From Antedon mediterranea (Eukaryota; Echinodermata; Crinoidea; Comatulida; Antedonidae): a stretch of DNA of 64,000 nucleotides. Location of the stretch: assembly GCF_964355755.1 (NCBI RefSeq), contig NC_092673.1:25737001-25801000 (forward strand), written 5' to 3'. A model generated the notes under the pieces. That model was given only the letters and a program-made list of their open reading frames with translations, did not search any database and was not told the DNA's origin. This document shows positions 34,711 through 46,144 of the stretch, piece by piece (position 1 is the first letter of the stretch; each line of letters opens with the position of its first letter). Made by a program: the position numbers and the translations under genes.

Positions 34711-35695
34711 TTTAATAAATGTGATTATTCGATGAGTTAGGTAGTTATAGTACTTTTCCAAAACATGAGTTTGACTTTATATAAGAAAATTAAAGCTATA
34801 TTGATACCCGACGTCATGAATAAAAAATAAATAAAATAGGAATATCGGAAATAAACATGGATTTACGGATGTGTAATTTACAATAAATAGCATTTTTAAT
34901 TTTCTTTTTTAAAATTTATAATCTAAAAACTTTTCCGGTAACTTTATTCGATATATTTTCGAAATAGTGCAATCAAGGTTCGTTTTGTGTTTATCTATCT
35001 TTATAGTATTTGTTGTTATTGTGTGGTATGTTATTTAGGTAGCTGTTTCGTTCTTTTTAAAATGTATCTTTCTACAATGTCATATTTTAACATAATTTTT
35101 GTTTTGAATATTGGCATACTGTATAAATGTAGGTATGCCTACCGTTCTTTATTGAAACTTTCTTTTTAGCATTTTTTGTTTTGTTTATTGTTTTGCGTTG
35201 ACTAATAAGGAAACTCGATACCAACTGACTGATCTCATCTATGTTCTTAAATACAGTTATGTAATGTTTGGTATTAATTTCTTTGAGGCAGCTTTAATGG
35301 TACTTACTTTTTGTTAATGTTCAATTAAATAGAGCAATACTATAAAAATAGTTGAGTTTCCCCACCACCAATATTCCATAATTGAAATACCGCATACCGA
35401 GTCGGTAACATTATAGGCATAAATATCGACCATCCGCCCAATATGACGTGGTGGTGGTTATGTGGTCTTCTGCGCGTCCTCTTTATATATGCTGTAGAGT
35501 AGAAATTGGGGCTTTCTTTCTCATAACCGCAATATGCCTTTATTGAAATACAAACTTCCACCCAACAGGGTGTGGTGACGGTGGTTATTTAATTCCGCAT
35601 TGATCCTACCCAATTTTTAAAAGTTTCATATTTGGGATTTCAAAATTCGGCTACTGTATAAGGCTTAGTGACGTAAGATATATATTTTAATAAAC

Positions 35696-35806
<111 letters not shown>

Positions 35807-35809
35807 ACA

Positions 35810-35935
35810 AGAGGCAAAGAACATTAATTCTAAACCGCCCGGTGATATACTGACATTTAATTAATTAATTTGAAACGATAAAGATGAGGAAACTTGTGAG
35901 AATGAGAAAAAGTCGCCCCAACCGAGACTATATAT
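35810..35935 (-). repeat. tRNA-associated repeat fragment, copy 2
   Basis: Same truncated tRNA tail plus downstream sequence as 15783-15912, adjoining an AT tract in both spacers. Confidence 0.7.
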
Positions 35936-37053
35936 ATATATAAAATTCTGATTAATCTTCATTTTTAATATTTGTGGGGGACATTACATCTTTAAAGGAC
36001 GTCCAACCAAGATCAATGATGATAAGAAATCATAATTTCTTGACTTGATTTTAGCAGCACGTCTTTATTTCTTAGAACTGTCAATAAAACAATGTGAGGT
36101 ATTACTCCATACTGTAATTCCATATTCAGTAAACAAAAATGTTCAAACAATTTGACTAGACTATATTGTCATACACCTGCTGGACTCATTCCCAGGTGTG
36201 CTTCCGTCGGACCCATTCCCGGGCGATTTGTCAGAGATGATCATCGAAGTTACCTACTGAAAGACAAGTATCCCATGAAAAACCAATATACTGTATTTAG
36301 ATGTAGTAAATTGCTTCTTGTTACGAATAGAATAAATACGATATTAAATGCATTATTCAACCTTAATTTAATGCTGTTTTAAAGTGTTGTGTGTAAACCA
36401 ACAGTTTTATTCAGATTTAGTTCGTTCATGTTCAAGCTGAAATGATCATCAATTTGTATTCAAGATATCGAACTCATTTATATTAAGAGTTATATTTGAT
36501 TTTAAATCGGAAAACAATCATTCATCCGATAAAACCTTAATTTTAAAAAATAAAATATTCAATTGCAAAGCACATAAACGTCAATGTTTTTCTGGTTAAA
36601 TTTAATCGTTTTTTACCCAATATGTTTGTTTTCTTTTTGGCAAAAGTGAGTTTTAGGAAAAAAAGTCGATTCTCACCTGCGGCAGTACTACTGTATAATA
36701 TAGTGTATTGTCTCTGACGTAATACTGTACCGTACGAGTATCGAATAAGGAAACATTTTGTTGTCTTATGTAGGATCGACCCACTTTTATTTCTTCATCA
36801 ATGTTCGTTTACAATGCATTGCACTTGATGTAATATTACCATACAATACAACTGAATATAAATCACTTTCAGTACATCTTATATCTCACTCCTACTATTG
36901 CATTTTATAATAGTAAGGAAAGAAGAAAAATACAATATTTTCCTCTATGTTATACCTCTTACACGCTTTTCAATCCTCAACAATGTACGTATAATATAGC
37001 ACAGAATTCTATATTTTTATCTCTTTCAGGCGAATAGGAAAACATTGTAACTT

Positions 37054-37183
37054 TAGATAGGTACTGGATGTTTTGTGTTTCTCAAAATCGTATTCGGCTA
37101 TTTGAAGATATTCATCATATTCTCCCAACCTTGAGCGTTTCGGCTTTCAGCATCACTTTTTTCAAGTTGTGGTGTAGAGTGTT
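37054..37183 (-). pseudogene. Relic last exon of an F-like gene (copy 3)
   Basis: Follows gene E. It shares with copies 1 and 2 the two-base loss after CTCAAG and the final CATCCAGTACCTATCTA. Its constant position relative to the C, D and E stop codons defines the duplicated unit. Confidence 0.75.
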
Positions 37184-38067
37184 GGCATAAGTAACAAATA
37201 AGATAGGATAAAAATCATTCGTATTCTTCCATTTTATTTTATTTTGCAATTAAATTAATATATATTTATCACACAATTATTATAAATAGCATATAACAAG
37301 GTTAAATAGTTAACAACAAGAAAATAGGCACGTAATATAATACACTTCATCAATGTTCTGTAGCACATGTAATTATAAATTATCCATGACTTTTACTATC
37401 ATTTACAATAAATAAAGTAAACTTATTTTGTGTTTAATTAATTTAATTTAAAATTTAAATTATCTTTATTAATCCTTTTGAAAATTTATTGACCTATATA
37501 TATATATAAATATTAAATTAAATGTACAAAAACATCATAAATAAAATATATACATATCTATTTCAATACTTCTTAAAATAATATAGGACTATGTGACTTT
37601 TTAATGTCATCCTGTATAAATATATTAAATAGTTAAATACATAAATAAATATTCGTAAAATTTATAAAACAATGGAGACACCTGTAATATATTATATTTT
37701 CTAAAGGCATTGTAACCTATTACACAATTATTATAAAAGCAAGTAAAATCGAGAAATCTTAGCATTATTGGAGCACTTATGAAAGACAAAACATTACATT
37801 CAGCAAAATAATTCAACCAATCACTCTTGAAGCATCTTTTATAATCTATATCATTACATAGTTTTATCATTCACTGAATATCATATAAAAATATGTAATT
37901 AATAGTAAATTATTGCTTCTTTCTGATTGGTTTAAAGCTAACGCGCTATAATTTAATAGAGATAAAGTTATATTTGTATCCATTTTTATTTCATTTTATA
38001 TTGAAATTGAACTATTTAAAAAACTTTTAGAACTTATTGTAATCTGCTCTGGAAAACTGTAATATAG

Positions 38068-41000
38068 CTAATCTTCAATTAATGGATTTTGAAAATCTGT
38101 TACAGCGACTATGAGGTTTCGATCATATCCTTCCAACACCATAAGCGTTTCTTTGTATAAAGTAAGTTGTTCTGTTGATATAGTACAATTGACTGGTATT
38201 TCCATCGAAGTTTCTTCTACTAGCTAAAAAAAAACAATAATTAGTATCGTTAACGTGTATCAACAATATTATATTAGTATAAAGTTCAGTCTACACTATC
38301 AAACTATTTTGACATATCACATATTTTTTCGCATAACATTTGAAGTTTAGACAGAGCTTAAAAGTACATCTAGTGTTCTTTGTTTTGTTAAACGTACTGT
38401 ACATCTAATATGAGTTGCCAGTTCAGACGAAAGTCTATCAACCAAGAACTCAACTCCATATTACTTACAGATTACTAATATAGTGTAGCTTATATAAGCC
38501 GGTGAGGTTAGGTGAGTCCCGTGTTATCTGAACGTAGGGGAATGAGCTGTTGGCTCATTGTACTAAGCCTCGGCATTATGTGGTAGGGTGGCCAGTTCCG
38601 TGTCGCCTTTTTTCTCCCTAGTATTTTTCAACAAGGTACTTATTTTACAGCTGAGTGGACTGGGAGTTGTCGGGAATTGAACCCGGGTCTATCTGTCAAG
38701 TGTTCTAACCCCTCGGCTATCCAACGTCCCGTATGAGCCGGTATGATTGTGTAAATAATTGGTACTAAATCAGCAGATTGGAATTCTGTTTCCTATTAAA
38801 TTACCTTCCAATCAAATTCTGTCTCTTCAAAATTGTTTTCGATTGTATTTCTTACTTTCTTAATATTATTAACTATTATGTAATACGAGTTCATAAAGAT
38901 TACAGACGTTTGTTATAATATTATTAATAACAATAGGCTAATAATAATAATAATACAAATAATACAAATTTAACAATTTAATGAATTCAAGCAAGATTAA
39001 GAAAAGATGGAATTATTTTTCCATTCTGTTTAAATATAATATGTTTATTAAGTTTTGTGTTAGATTATATTTCATTGTTCACAGGTTATTTTTGAGTTCC
39101 GTACTTACTTTATTCTTTATCTTGCTAATAACTTCATCTGTAGATGTAATAATTTTCTGAAATGCGTTAACGTAGTCAGTAGGATAATCTTTGTATACAG
39201 TAGCTTCAGCAGATTTAATTCGTAAGATGTATTCCTTATAACCTTCCAAGGTGTGCATGTGCATAGCAAGTATATCCTACAAAATAGTAATAAATATGCA
39301 TGTAAATTCACTGACCTTACTTTTTCTACATTAAGAATATTAATTAAGATGTAGGTTTACAACAATGCTTAAAAAGTAAATTTCAGAAAAAACGGAACAA
39401 ATTACATAAAGTTGCAAAGTATAAAGCACATCAGACCATGGAGTAATCATAATGGAAGAGGCAACATAGTTATTATGTGACGAATCATCAAATGAAATGT
39501 TTAATAACCTATGTGTCCAAACATTTCCCCTGTAGGACTGCATTTCACGGTGCAAAAAACCATACTGACCGTTTACATGACCATGGGTACAATTCGAGAT
39601 TAGCGCCTAAATAAAGTAGCATCCTAGTACAGTATTTTATATTCATCATCACTTATAAGGGATATAATATTAATAGTAATAGGTATAATTATGTTCTTTT
39701 TGTCGTAATCCGTGCTCACGAGACTTTTCAGAATAAAGTATTTATCCAAACCATCAGCGTCTCTGTTTTACACACACACCCATACACATAGCAAGCCTAA
39801 CTGCAAAGTAGTAATTATTTTTACCTGATCTGTGTAATTTATATTAAATGCTGATTGTGGTAATCCACCACTAAATACGTCTTCCGTTAAGCCTACTTTA
39901 TCAAATCGGCTTGTTTTCTACAATCAAAATATGAAACTCATTGCTACAAATTATGTATCACTGTAATAGTAAATAAGTACGATATTCCCCTCTTATGACT
40001 TGTCATTTGTTAGATAATGACTGGTAAATTGTACAGGAATATTCCAATTAATAATCAATTATAATAATATGAAGAGAATAGGAATTTGGCACTGTCTCAG
40101 TGCCGTATATCTTCACATAAATATTTTGTATCATAGGAAGATTCGGTAATACAGCATCTCATGTGTTTCATATGTGGGGTGGTCTGTATCATGTAACAAC
40201 ATTACAAATACTTACATAATGATTAAGAGTGTCAAGCGTAAGGTTTTTTAATGCTGCTGTTGCCGTTGCAAGTTCAGACCATGTCTGTACAAAACAAATG
40301 TTCAATAGTTATAGGAAATGAAATAATAATTATACTGTTTTAATAATAGATATCTATTATCTAGGTGACTTGGAAAGTCAAAACTATCCTTTTTTTGTAC
40401 GTACGTACCATGCGAGAGAAAATAAACAGGACCTGTAGTTTCTCGTCATTGGGTATTTTTTAAATACGTTATGTCAACGCTTTTGTTCTTGGCTGAATAA
40501 TGGTGTTTTAGATTCCCAATCATAAAGGCATGTTTGAACTCCTTAATTTTTTTTCAGTATTAGGCTATACATGGAAAACGTTATTCTATGTTTAGGATTC
40601 GGTTGCTATGGCTTACCGTCACGTGACGTGAAACAGTCACACGGTTTATTGTCTCTAGACATAGTACAGTTGAAAAATCGCCTGAATTAACATCCTTTTC
40701 CGACCTCAAAAACAGCGTACGGACCCCCGATTATCATCCTAGCAAGGTACCGTAATAATAAATAAAACCTGGAGTACTTACAACTTGCTGTAGGCCTACG
40801 CCCACGTTTCTTCGTGTTGGATTTGCTGATGTACACTGTACAAAAACAGTCACTAAATTGATAGAGAAATAGAATAATTATAATTTAATTATAAACTTTT
40901 GAATGAGACTTGATTGTGAATAGAATATTAAAAGATAACTGGTTTAGTTGTTTCAATTTTAAGTCAAGTTAAAAGTTAATCTAAAAACTATGGGCCTTCT

Positions 41001-41378
41001 TTAAAAATATTATTACACAATTGTTTATACACATTTTGGGGCCCAAAATATTACAAAATAAAAATAACGAAACATTGATAAGTTGTACAATATACATAGG
41101 CCAAAATAGTCTAGGTTCTAGACGAAGTTCTTAATTTTGTAAAAACATTAATATTTTTGGCACACATGGCGTTTAATACGTATACTACTTCATAGCTCGT
41201 AGTTAAAGACAAAATTGAAACGCCGACTGCTGGTGGACTAACATAAAAAAAAAACTACAGACTTAGGGCAAGTGTATAAGGCCAATATTAATTATATAAT
41301 AAGTAAAACTTAAAATGTTGTTTGTTTAAACTTACTGTAAATCAAACAGCAGATAGTAGCTATTTTTGTTGCCTTCAT
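38068..41378 (-). CDS. Gene E: intact recent paralogue of gene D
   Basis: Exons in coding order: 41378-41336 (14 codons plus 1 base), 40852-40782 (2 bases plus 23 codons), 40284-40216 (23), 39917-39825 (31), 39276-39109 (56), 38223-38068 (51 plus TAG). Phases are 1-0-0-0-0 and all borders GT-AG; the product is 199 residues. The signal peptide is MKATKIATICCLIYM then TVFVQCTSA. Helix-like blocks: TWSELATATAALKNLTLDTL; LEGYKEYILRIKSAEATVY; YVNAFQKIITSTDEVISKI; TEQLTLYKETLMVLEGYDRN. N-glycosylation sites: NLT, NYT, NCT. Exon 2 is seven codons longer than in D because of a 21-bp insertion beside the donor that contains TAGGCCTA. A TATA box lies about 95 bp upstream and AATAAA about 80 bp past the stop. 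It is probably the functional sister of the broken gene D. Confidence 0.87.
38285..38359. mobile_element. MITE, CTATCAAAC family, short copy in gene E
   Basis: Counterpart of 24051-24133 with the same internal deletion, in the last intron of gene E. Confidence 0.65.
38497..38742 (-). mobile_element. tRNA-derived SINE, subtype 2, in gene E last intron
   Basis: Same insertion as 24262-24515, flanked by AGCCGGT. It is slightly shorter because of a deletion in the anticodon region. Shared position with gene D confirms descent by duplication. Confidence 0.75.
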
Positions 41379-41468
41379 CTTTTAAAGAAATCTTCCCCGG
41401 TGTTCGTTAAGTTAGGTTAGGCTTGGTAGTCAATGAGTTCTTCTTCTTAATGTCGATGAGATGTTGAT

Positions 41469-41480
41469 TTTTATATAAAT
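41469..41480 (-). promoter_or_regulatory. TATA box of gene E
   Basis: Minus strand ATTTATATAAAA about 95 bp upstream of the ATG at 41378. It is in the same place as the gene C box, and the intervening sequence is related to C (CGACATTAAGAAGA near both). Confidence 0.55.
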
Positions 41481-42239
41481 ATGCCTTATATAAAGTCTTT
41501 AAACAGGGGTGATCTTCCTTGCAAATTCTTCTATACGGTAACTGATGTGTCTCGTTGAATCTGGTAGTTGGTACTTATCTCCAGTCTCAATGTGAGTTTG
41601 ATTTTATATAGATTTTCAATAGGATTTTGTGATACCAGAACCGACGTCATAAAGGAAAACATAACTAAAACGGAAATAAACTTGAATCTATTGAACTTTG
41701 GTGTAATTTACAATTAATAGCATCCTTTTTTGTTTGTTTATTGTTTTACGTTGATTACCCTGCCCTGAGGCAGCTGTAAGGGTGCTTACTTTTGTTTTTA
41801 ATTTCAATAGTGCGAACCAAAATAGCTGAGTTTACTACCACCACCAATGATTTCATATTAGGCATAAATATCGACCCTTCGCCAAATATGGTGTGGTGGT
41901 ATGGTCATCATGTGCACGTCCTCTTAAATTATACTGTAGTTTTTTGACAACGCTTAGGCGTGACTCAATAAAATGTTTGTATTTATTTTTTTTTAAATGC
42001 AGTACGGTAGGTCTTCATTGAAATACCCACCACCCCTGTAACATGATATTTCAAACCACCCAACAGGGTGTGGTGATGGTGGTTATTTTGGTTTTCCGCA
42101 TAGATCCTGCTTTAAAAAAAAATTCATGTTTGGGCGTTTAAAATCCTGCTACTGTATAAAGCTACGTTCACATCAATCCCGGATTCGGGCCGGTGGCCGG
42201 AGAAAAATTCGGTCCGCGTTACGTTTTTAAATCAGTGCG

Positions 42240-43041
42240 TTCCCATCGCCGTGAGGTAATTTCCCGATTGATCGTAATCAAAACTGTACTGGGTTTGGTC
42301 TACTATCGTTCCTGCTCCCCTCGTCATCTATTCTTAGAAGCCTTGATGAAGTAAGCCTACCTGGTAGTGACTATAGAATGGTCCCGAGATAACGACTATA
42401 CTTCGGCTTTAGTCGATAGAAGATTGAAATATTGGTTAGAGAGAGTATACGGTGTGTGATTACATTAGTGCAGACGTGTGTCAACGTCTGTATTGAATTG
42501 ATGTTCCGCATTATTATAGATAGGAAGATGAAGATGGTAGTTGGATGTAATGATCTTGAATGATCACTTGAACTTGAATATCGAAATGTGGCAGGCTATA
42601 GGCGCTTGACTTTTGACAAGATCACCTAACATTTAAAACTTTAAACTTACGATACTTAGTATTGTAGTTTAAGAATAGCCGCTCCATAATATCTTTGCTT
42701 TTTTTCCTTATATCTATATTTTGTTATTTTATGAAATTATTTATAACTAACACATATCACTGTTTTCTATTGATATTTATAATAAAACAATATATTAACG
42801 TATACCTATATATAAAATGTATAATGAATTAATTAATTCATCACATATCAAACTAATCTTATAGATATAATATACAAAAACGTTACACTATAATCAAACA
42901 TCGTGTAATCTATCTCTAACAAAACATTTCAATCTTCTTTAGACTAGTTGGGAGCAGGAACGCTAGTATACCGTACCAAACCCAGTACTGTTTTTGATTG
43001 CGATCATGCGGGAAATTACCTCACGACGTTCAATATTTAAT

Positions 43042-43073
<32 letters not shown>

Positions 43074-43985
43074 TTTTTATTTCTCAAATAAAAACAAAAA
43101 AACAGTTAACATTTTCTAAAAATAATAGATAATAAATGAGAAAAAGGGGTACCCCACTGGAAGCTTAAGCTTTAAAATGTGGGGTCCTGGCAACATAATT
43201 AAAAATAAGGTAAGGTAAGAAATATATATAATATATGATAATGAACATAAAAAGACATTTAACTTAACAAATGCAGTTATTATTTGACTTAAGACAGATA
43301 TATGATCAACTTAAATAATAATAGTAGAAACAAGGTATTCATGTAGTTTGAACTTAAATGAAGATATAAAATTAATAATTGTAATTTCATCTGGTAAAGA
43401 ATTCCAAATTTTTGGTCCTTGAAAAGTTATATCATGCTTGCCAATATTGAAACGTGGCAGGCTAAAGGCGCTTGACCTTTGACAAGATCAACTAAAATTT
43501 ATAAATTAAACTTACAATACTTATTATTGTATATTCAGAAATAGCCGCTCCATAATCTTTTGCCTTTCTTCTTTATATCTATTTTTTTATGACATTTGTA
43601 AATATCCTTTTTATCAATATTATAATCATAACAAAAAAATATGTATAAAATAATATGGATTAATCAAAACGACATAGATTAACCCATTTACCGCTTGACA
43701 ATCTAATTGATATACAAAATCATTACATCCAACTACCATCTTCATCTATAATAATGTGGAACAGCAATTCAATATAGACTTTGACACACATACTCTCTCT
43801 AACCAATATTTCAAACCGAAGTATAGTCGTTATCTCGTAACCATTCTATAGTCACCACCAGGTACGCTTGCTTCATCTACGCTTCTATGAATGGATGACG
43901 AATTGGGAGCAGGAACGCTAGTAGACCAAACCCAGTACCGTTTTGATTACGATCAATCGGAAAATTACCTCACGATGTAGCTTAA
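42240..43985. mobile_element. Compound foldback element
   Basis: The word GTGAGGTAATTTCCCGATTG near 42250 recurs inverted near 43012 and again near 43960, each next to CAAACCCAGTACTG/TTTTGATTACGATC and GGGAGCAGGAACGCTAG. Blocks such as GGCGCTTGACTTTTGACAAG (42600) recur in direct orientation at about 43465, and CCATCTTCATCTATAATAAT (43736) is the reverse of 42520-42540. At least three arms of one inverted-repeat element are present, partly nested, with no coding sequence. Confidence 0.65.
43042..43445 (-). pseudogene. LINE 3'-end fragment with TCAA microsatellite tail
   Basis: The minus strand encodes FQGPKIWNSLPDEIT...SSFKFKLHEYLVS, the classic end of a CR1/jockey-type reverse transcriptase ORF, followed by 3' UTR and a (TTGA)n tail at 43042-43072. 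It is inserted between the arms of the foldback element; CAATATT near both borders may be its target-site duplication. Confidence 0.7.
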
Positions 43986-44004
43986 TACTTAGTGACGTAA
44001 GATG

Positions 44005-44150
44005 ACAATCAACATTTATGTGACAAAAAAATATGATGTGCCAATATATGTACATGAATATGTAATATAACTACTACCATATTTAAGCATACCACTATAT
44101 TTGGACACATCAAACTTTTTTTTTGCCAAACTAGTTTGATAGTGTAGACA
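44005..44150. mobile_element. MITE, CTATCAAAC family, copy near 44 kb
   Basis: Palindromic: the left part has TTTATGTGACAAAAAAATAT and the right part CCAAACTAGTTTGATAGTGT followed by AGACAG. The core contains TACTACCATATTTAAGCATA. Confidence 0.65.
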
Positions 44151-44799
44151 GTGCAGTACAGGAAGTGAAGCAGCGATTAGTTGCCATCTGGTGTCAGTGC
44201 GAAATGTAAAATAATAATGAGCTATGTGAAAAAGAAAACAACTCATAGAATTTTTTTTTTTGTATTTATTAATAAACCCATGCTCAATTCTAATTACTGT
44301 AATGAAATATTATAAATGGAATATTATTGGAAAATAAACACAATAGTGTATTCTACCAATACGTTGTAATATAGTTTTTATTCAATTCAATGATTTATGC
44401 CATTGTCCCATTATAATGAGAAAATCATAAATTAGCCTCACAAAACTAGACCTGGAAAGTTGTTCAAAGATCATAAAAACTGTACAGTTGCAACTATCCC
44501 AAGTCTATCTTAAATATAGAGAAATAGGTAATGATTCATTTTGTGGAGATATGCAGTAATTGTTTAAAAAAGAACTATTTTAATTTTAAACCGCATAAAC
44601 CTTACTAAAACCGCTACAAAATACAAAAATAAATAACTTAAATGATCTAATAATTGCACATAAAACATAAATACATTGATTGAGGTTTATGTGTATACAA
44701 ATACCTAATTTACTGCCTGTTCTAAAGACTACGTATTTGATAAAGGTTGTCATGCGACGTACCTTGGGTATCAGTAGATAAAGGAAACGAACTGAGTTA

Positions 44800-44982
44800 A
44801 GCTTGGTTCCCACTAGAACGTAACGCAAGGACGTAAACGCAACGCAAGCGTTTTAACCAATGACAAGCGAAGTTATAGACAGTTAGCAATCACAAGCGAA
44901 TAAGCCATCACTTGTGATTGGTCAATTCACTAGCGTTGCGTTTACGTCCTTGCGTTACGTTCTAGTGGGAACCAAGCTTATG
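44800..44982. mobile_element. MITE, GGTTCCCACTAG family, copy 3
   Basis: Ends are near-perfect inverted repeats: TAAGCTTGGTTCCCACTAGA and TCTAGTGGGAACCAAGCTTA. The arms extend inward through CGTAACGCAAGGACGTAAAC, a strong foldback. It is the most complete copy in the window. Confidence 0.85.
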
Positions 44983-45473
44983 GGGCAAAATGGCAAAATC
45001 AGTATTGTGTTACGTTACCAAGTTGTTGTCAAAACAATCAGATAGATTGTCTGATAACTTAATCACTAAAACTACTAAAAAGTAGGAAGCCTTTTGCCAT
45101 TCTTCCCCTGACTGGAAATAGAGATTGCTTCTATAGAACAACAATTTCGTTGTTTACATAGTTACAGTTATGGTATTCCCTATTGTACAGAATATCAACT
45201 TTCATTTAAAAAGGTATCTGTTTGATATAAGTTGTACAGTTTTAGATCTGTATACCTAGATAATACAAATTGATGTTGTGGACACGCACGCAGTCTCCAA
45301 ATATATATTGAATATGTCCGTTTAATGTTATAAATTATAAAAGCAAAAAAAAAACAACAATTATTGAAAATAGATAGTTGATGTACTACACTATACTATT
45401 TCTCCTGAAATTGTAAGACATTGATGAGCACGTGCACACAATAAATTTGAATTCCTTATACAGAGAATCCCCT

Positions 45474-45575
45474 CTTGTGATGTGCCCAAATATGGTAGTG
45501 ATATGACATCATCATGTCCATATATGGGCATATCACATTTTGTGTCAGATAAGGTTGATAGTGTAGACATGGCTT
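45474..45575. mobile_element. MITE, CTATCAAAC family, truncated copy
   Basis: Contains TGTGATGTGCCCAAATATGG, the GATATGACATCATCATGTCC core and GGTTGATAGTGTAGACATGG. The left end is missing. Confidence 0.7.
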
Positions 45576-45794
45576 TAAATGCAAACGACGACTGACACCT
45601 ATTTTGGGGAATTTTTGTTCAAGAAGATGCCAAAATCAGTTGCGATTTGTATTTAAAAGGAAAGAGTGAAATTATTTAATTTTTAATTTAAATTTTCAGC
45701 CAATTTCTTTGCATAATGTTATAGCAATATGTCCCTTAATTAGTAAAACCAATATTTTTTAATAATTATAATGTTTTTGTTAATAACTTGAGAA

Positions 45795-46144
45795 ATAGTG
45801 TTCCGTACCTCTAGACAGGTACTGGATGAACGTTTTACAGTTATAGGAAAAAACAATGTGCCGTACCTCCAGACGTGTTATACTGGATGAACGTTTTGAA
45901 TTGTAGGAGAGACAGTGTGCCGTACCTCTAGCTCTGTACAGGTACTGGATTAAACGTTTTACAGTTGTAGTAGAAATAATGTGCCGTCCCTCTAGGCAGG
46001 TGGTGGATGAACGTTTTGAATTGTATAGGAGAGACAGTGTGCCGTACCTCGACAGCAGCTGTTATCGTACCTCCAGACAGGTAGTTAATGAATGTTTTAC
46101 AGTTATAGGAGAAACAGTGTGCCGTACCTAGACAGGTAGTACCG
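45795..46144. repeat. Minisatellite abutting the end of gene F
   Basis: About five and a half imperfect units of roughly 60-70 bp containing GTGCCGTACCTCTAGACAGG, TACTGGATGAACG and TTTTACAGTTATAGGAGA. The unit's CTAGACAGGTACTGGATGAAC closely resembles CTAGATAGGTGCTGGATGTTC at 46145-46165, which is the stop codon and last codons of gene F. The array therefore seems to have grown from the end of the coding exon and forms the gene's 3' flank. Confidence 0.7.

Larger units (their letters stand above)
41379..46144. other. Intergenic between genes E and F: flank remnant and repeats
   Basis: 41379-42130 continues gene E 5' flank and part of the duplicated spacer. 42160-43985 is a foldback repeat cluster with a LINE fragment inside. 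44005-44150 and 45474-45575 are MITEs of the CTATCAAAC family, 44800-44982 is a GGTTCCCACTAG MITE, and 45795-46144 is a minisatellite. No exon of the gene family or other gene was found between them. Confidence 0.6.
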
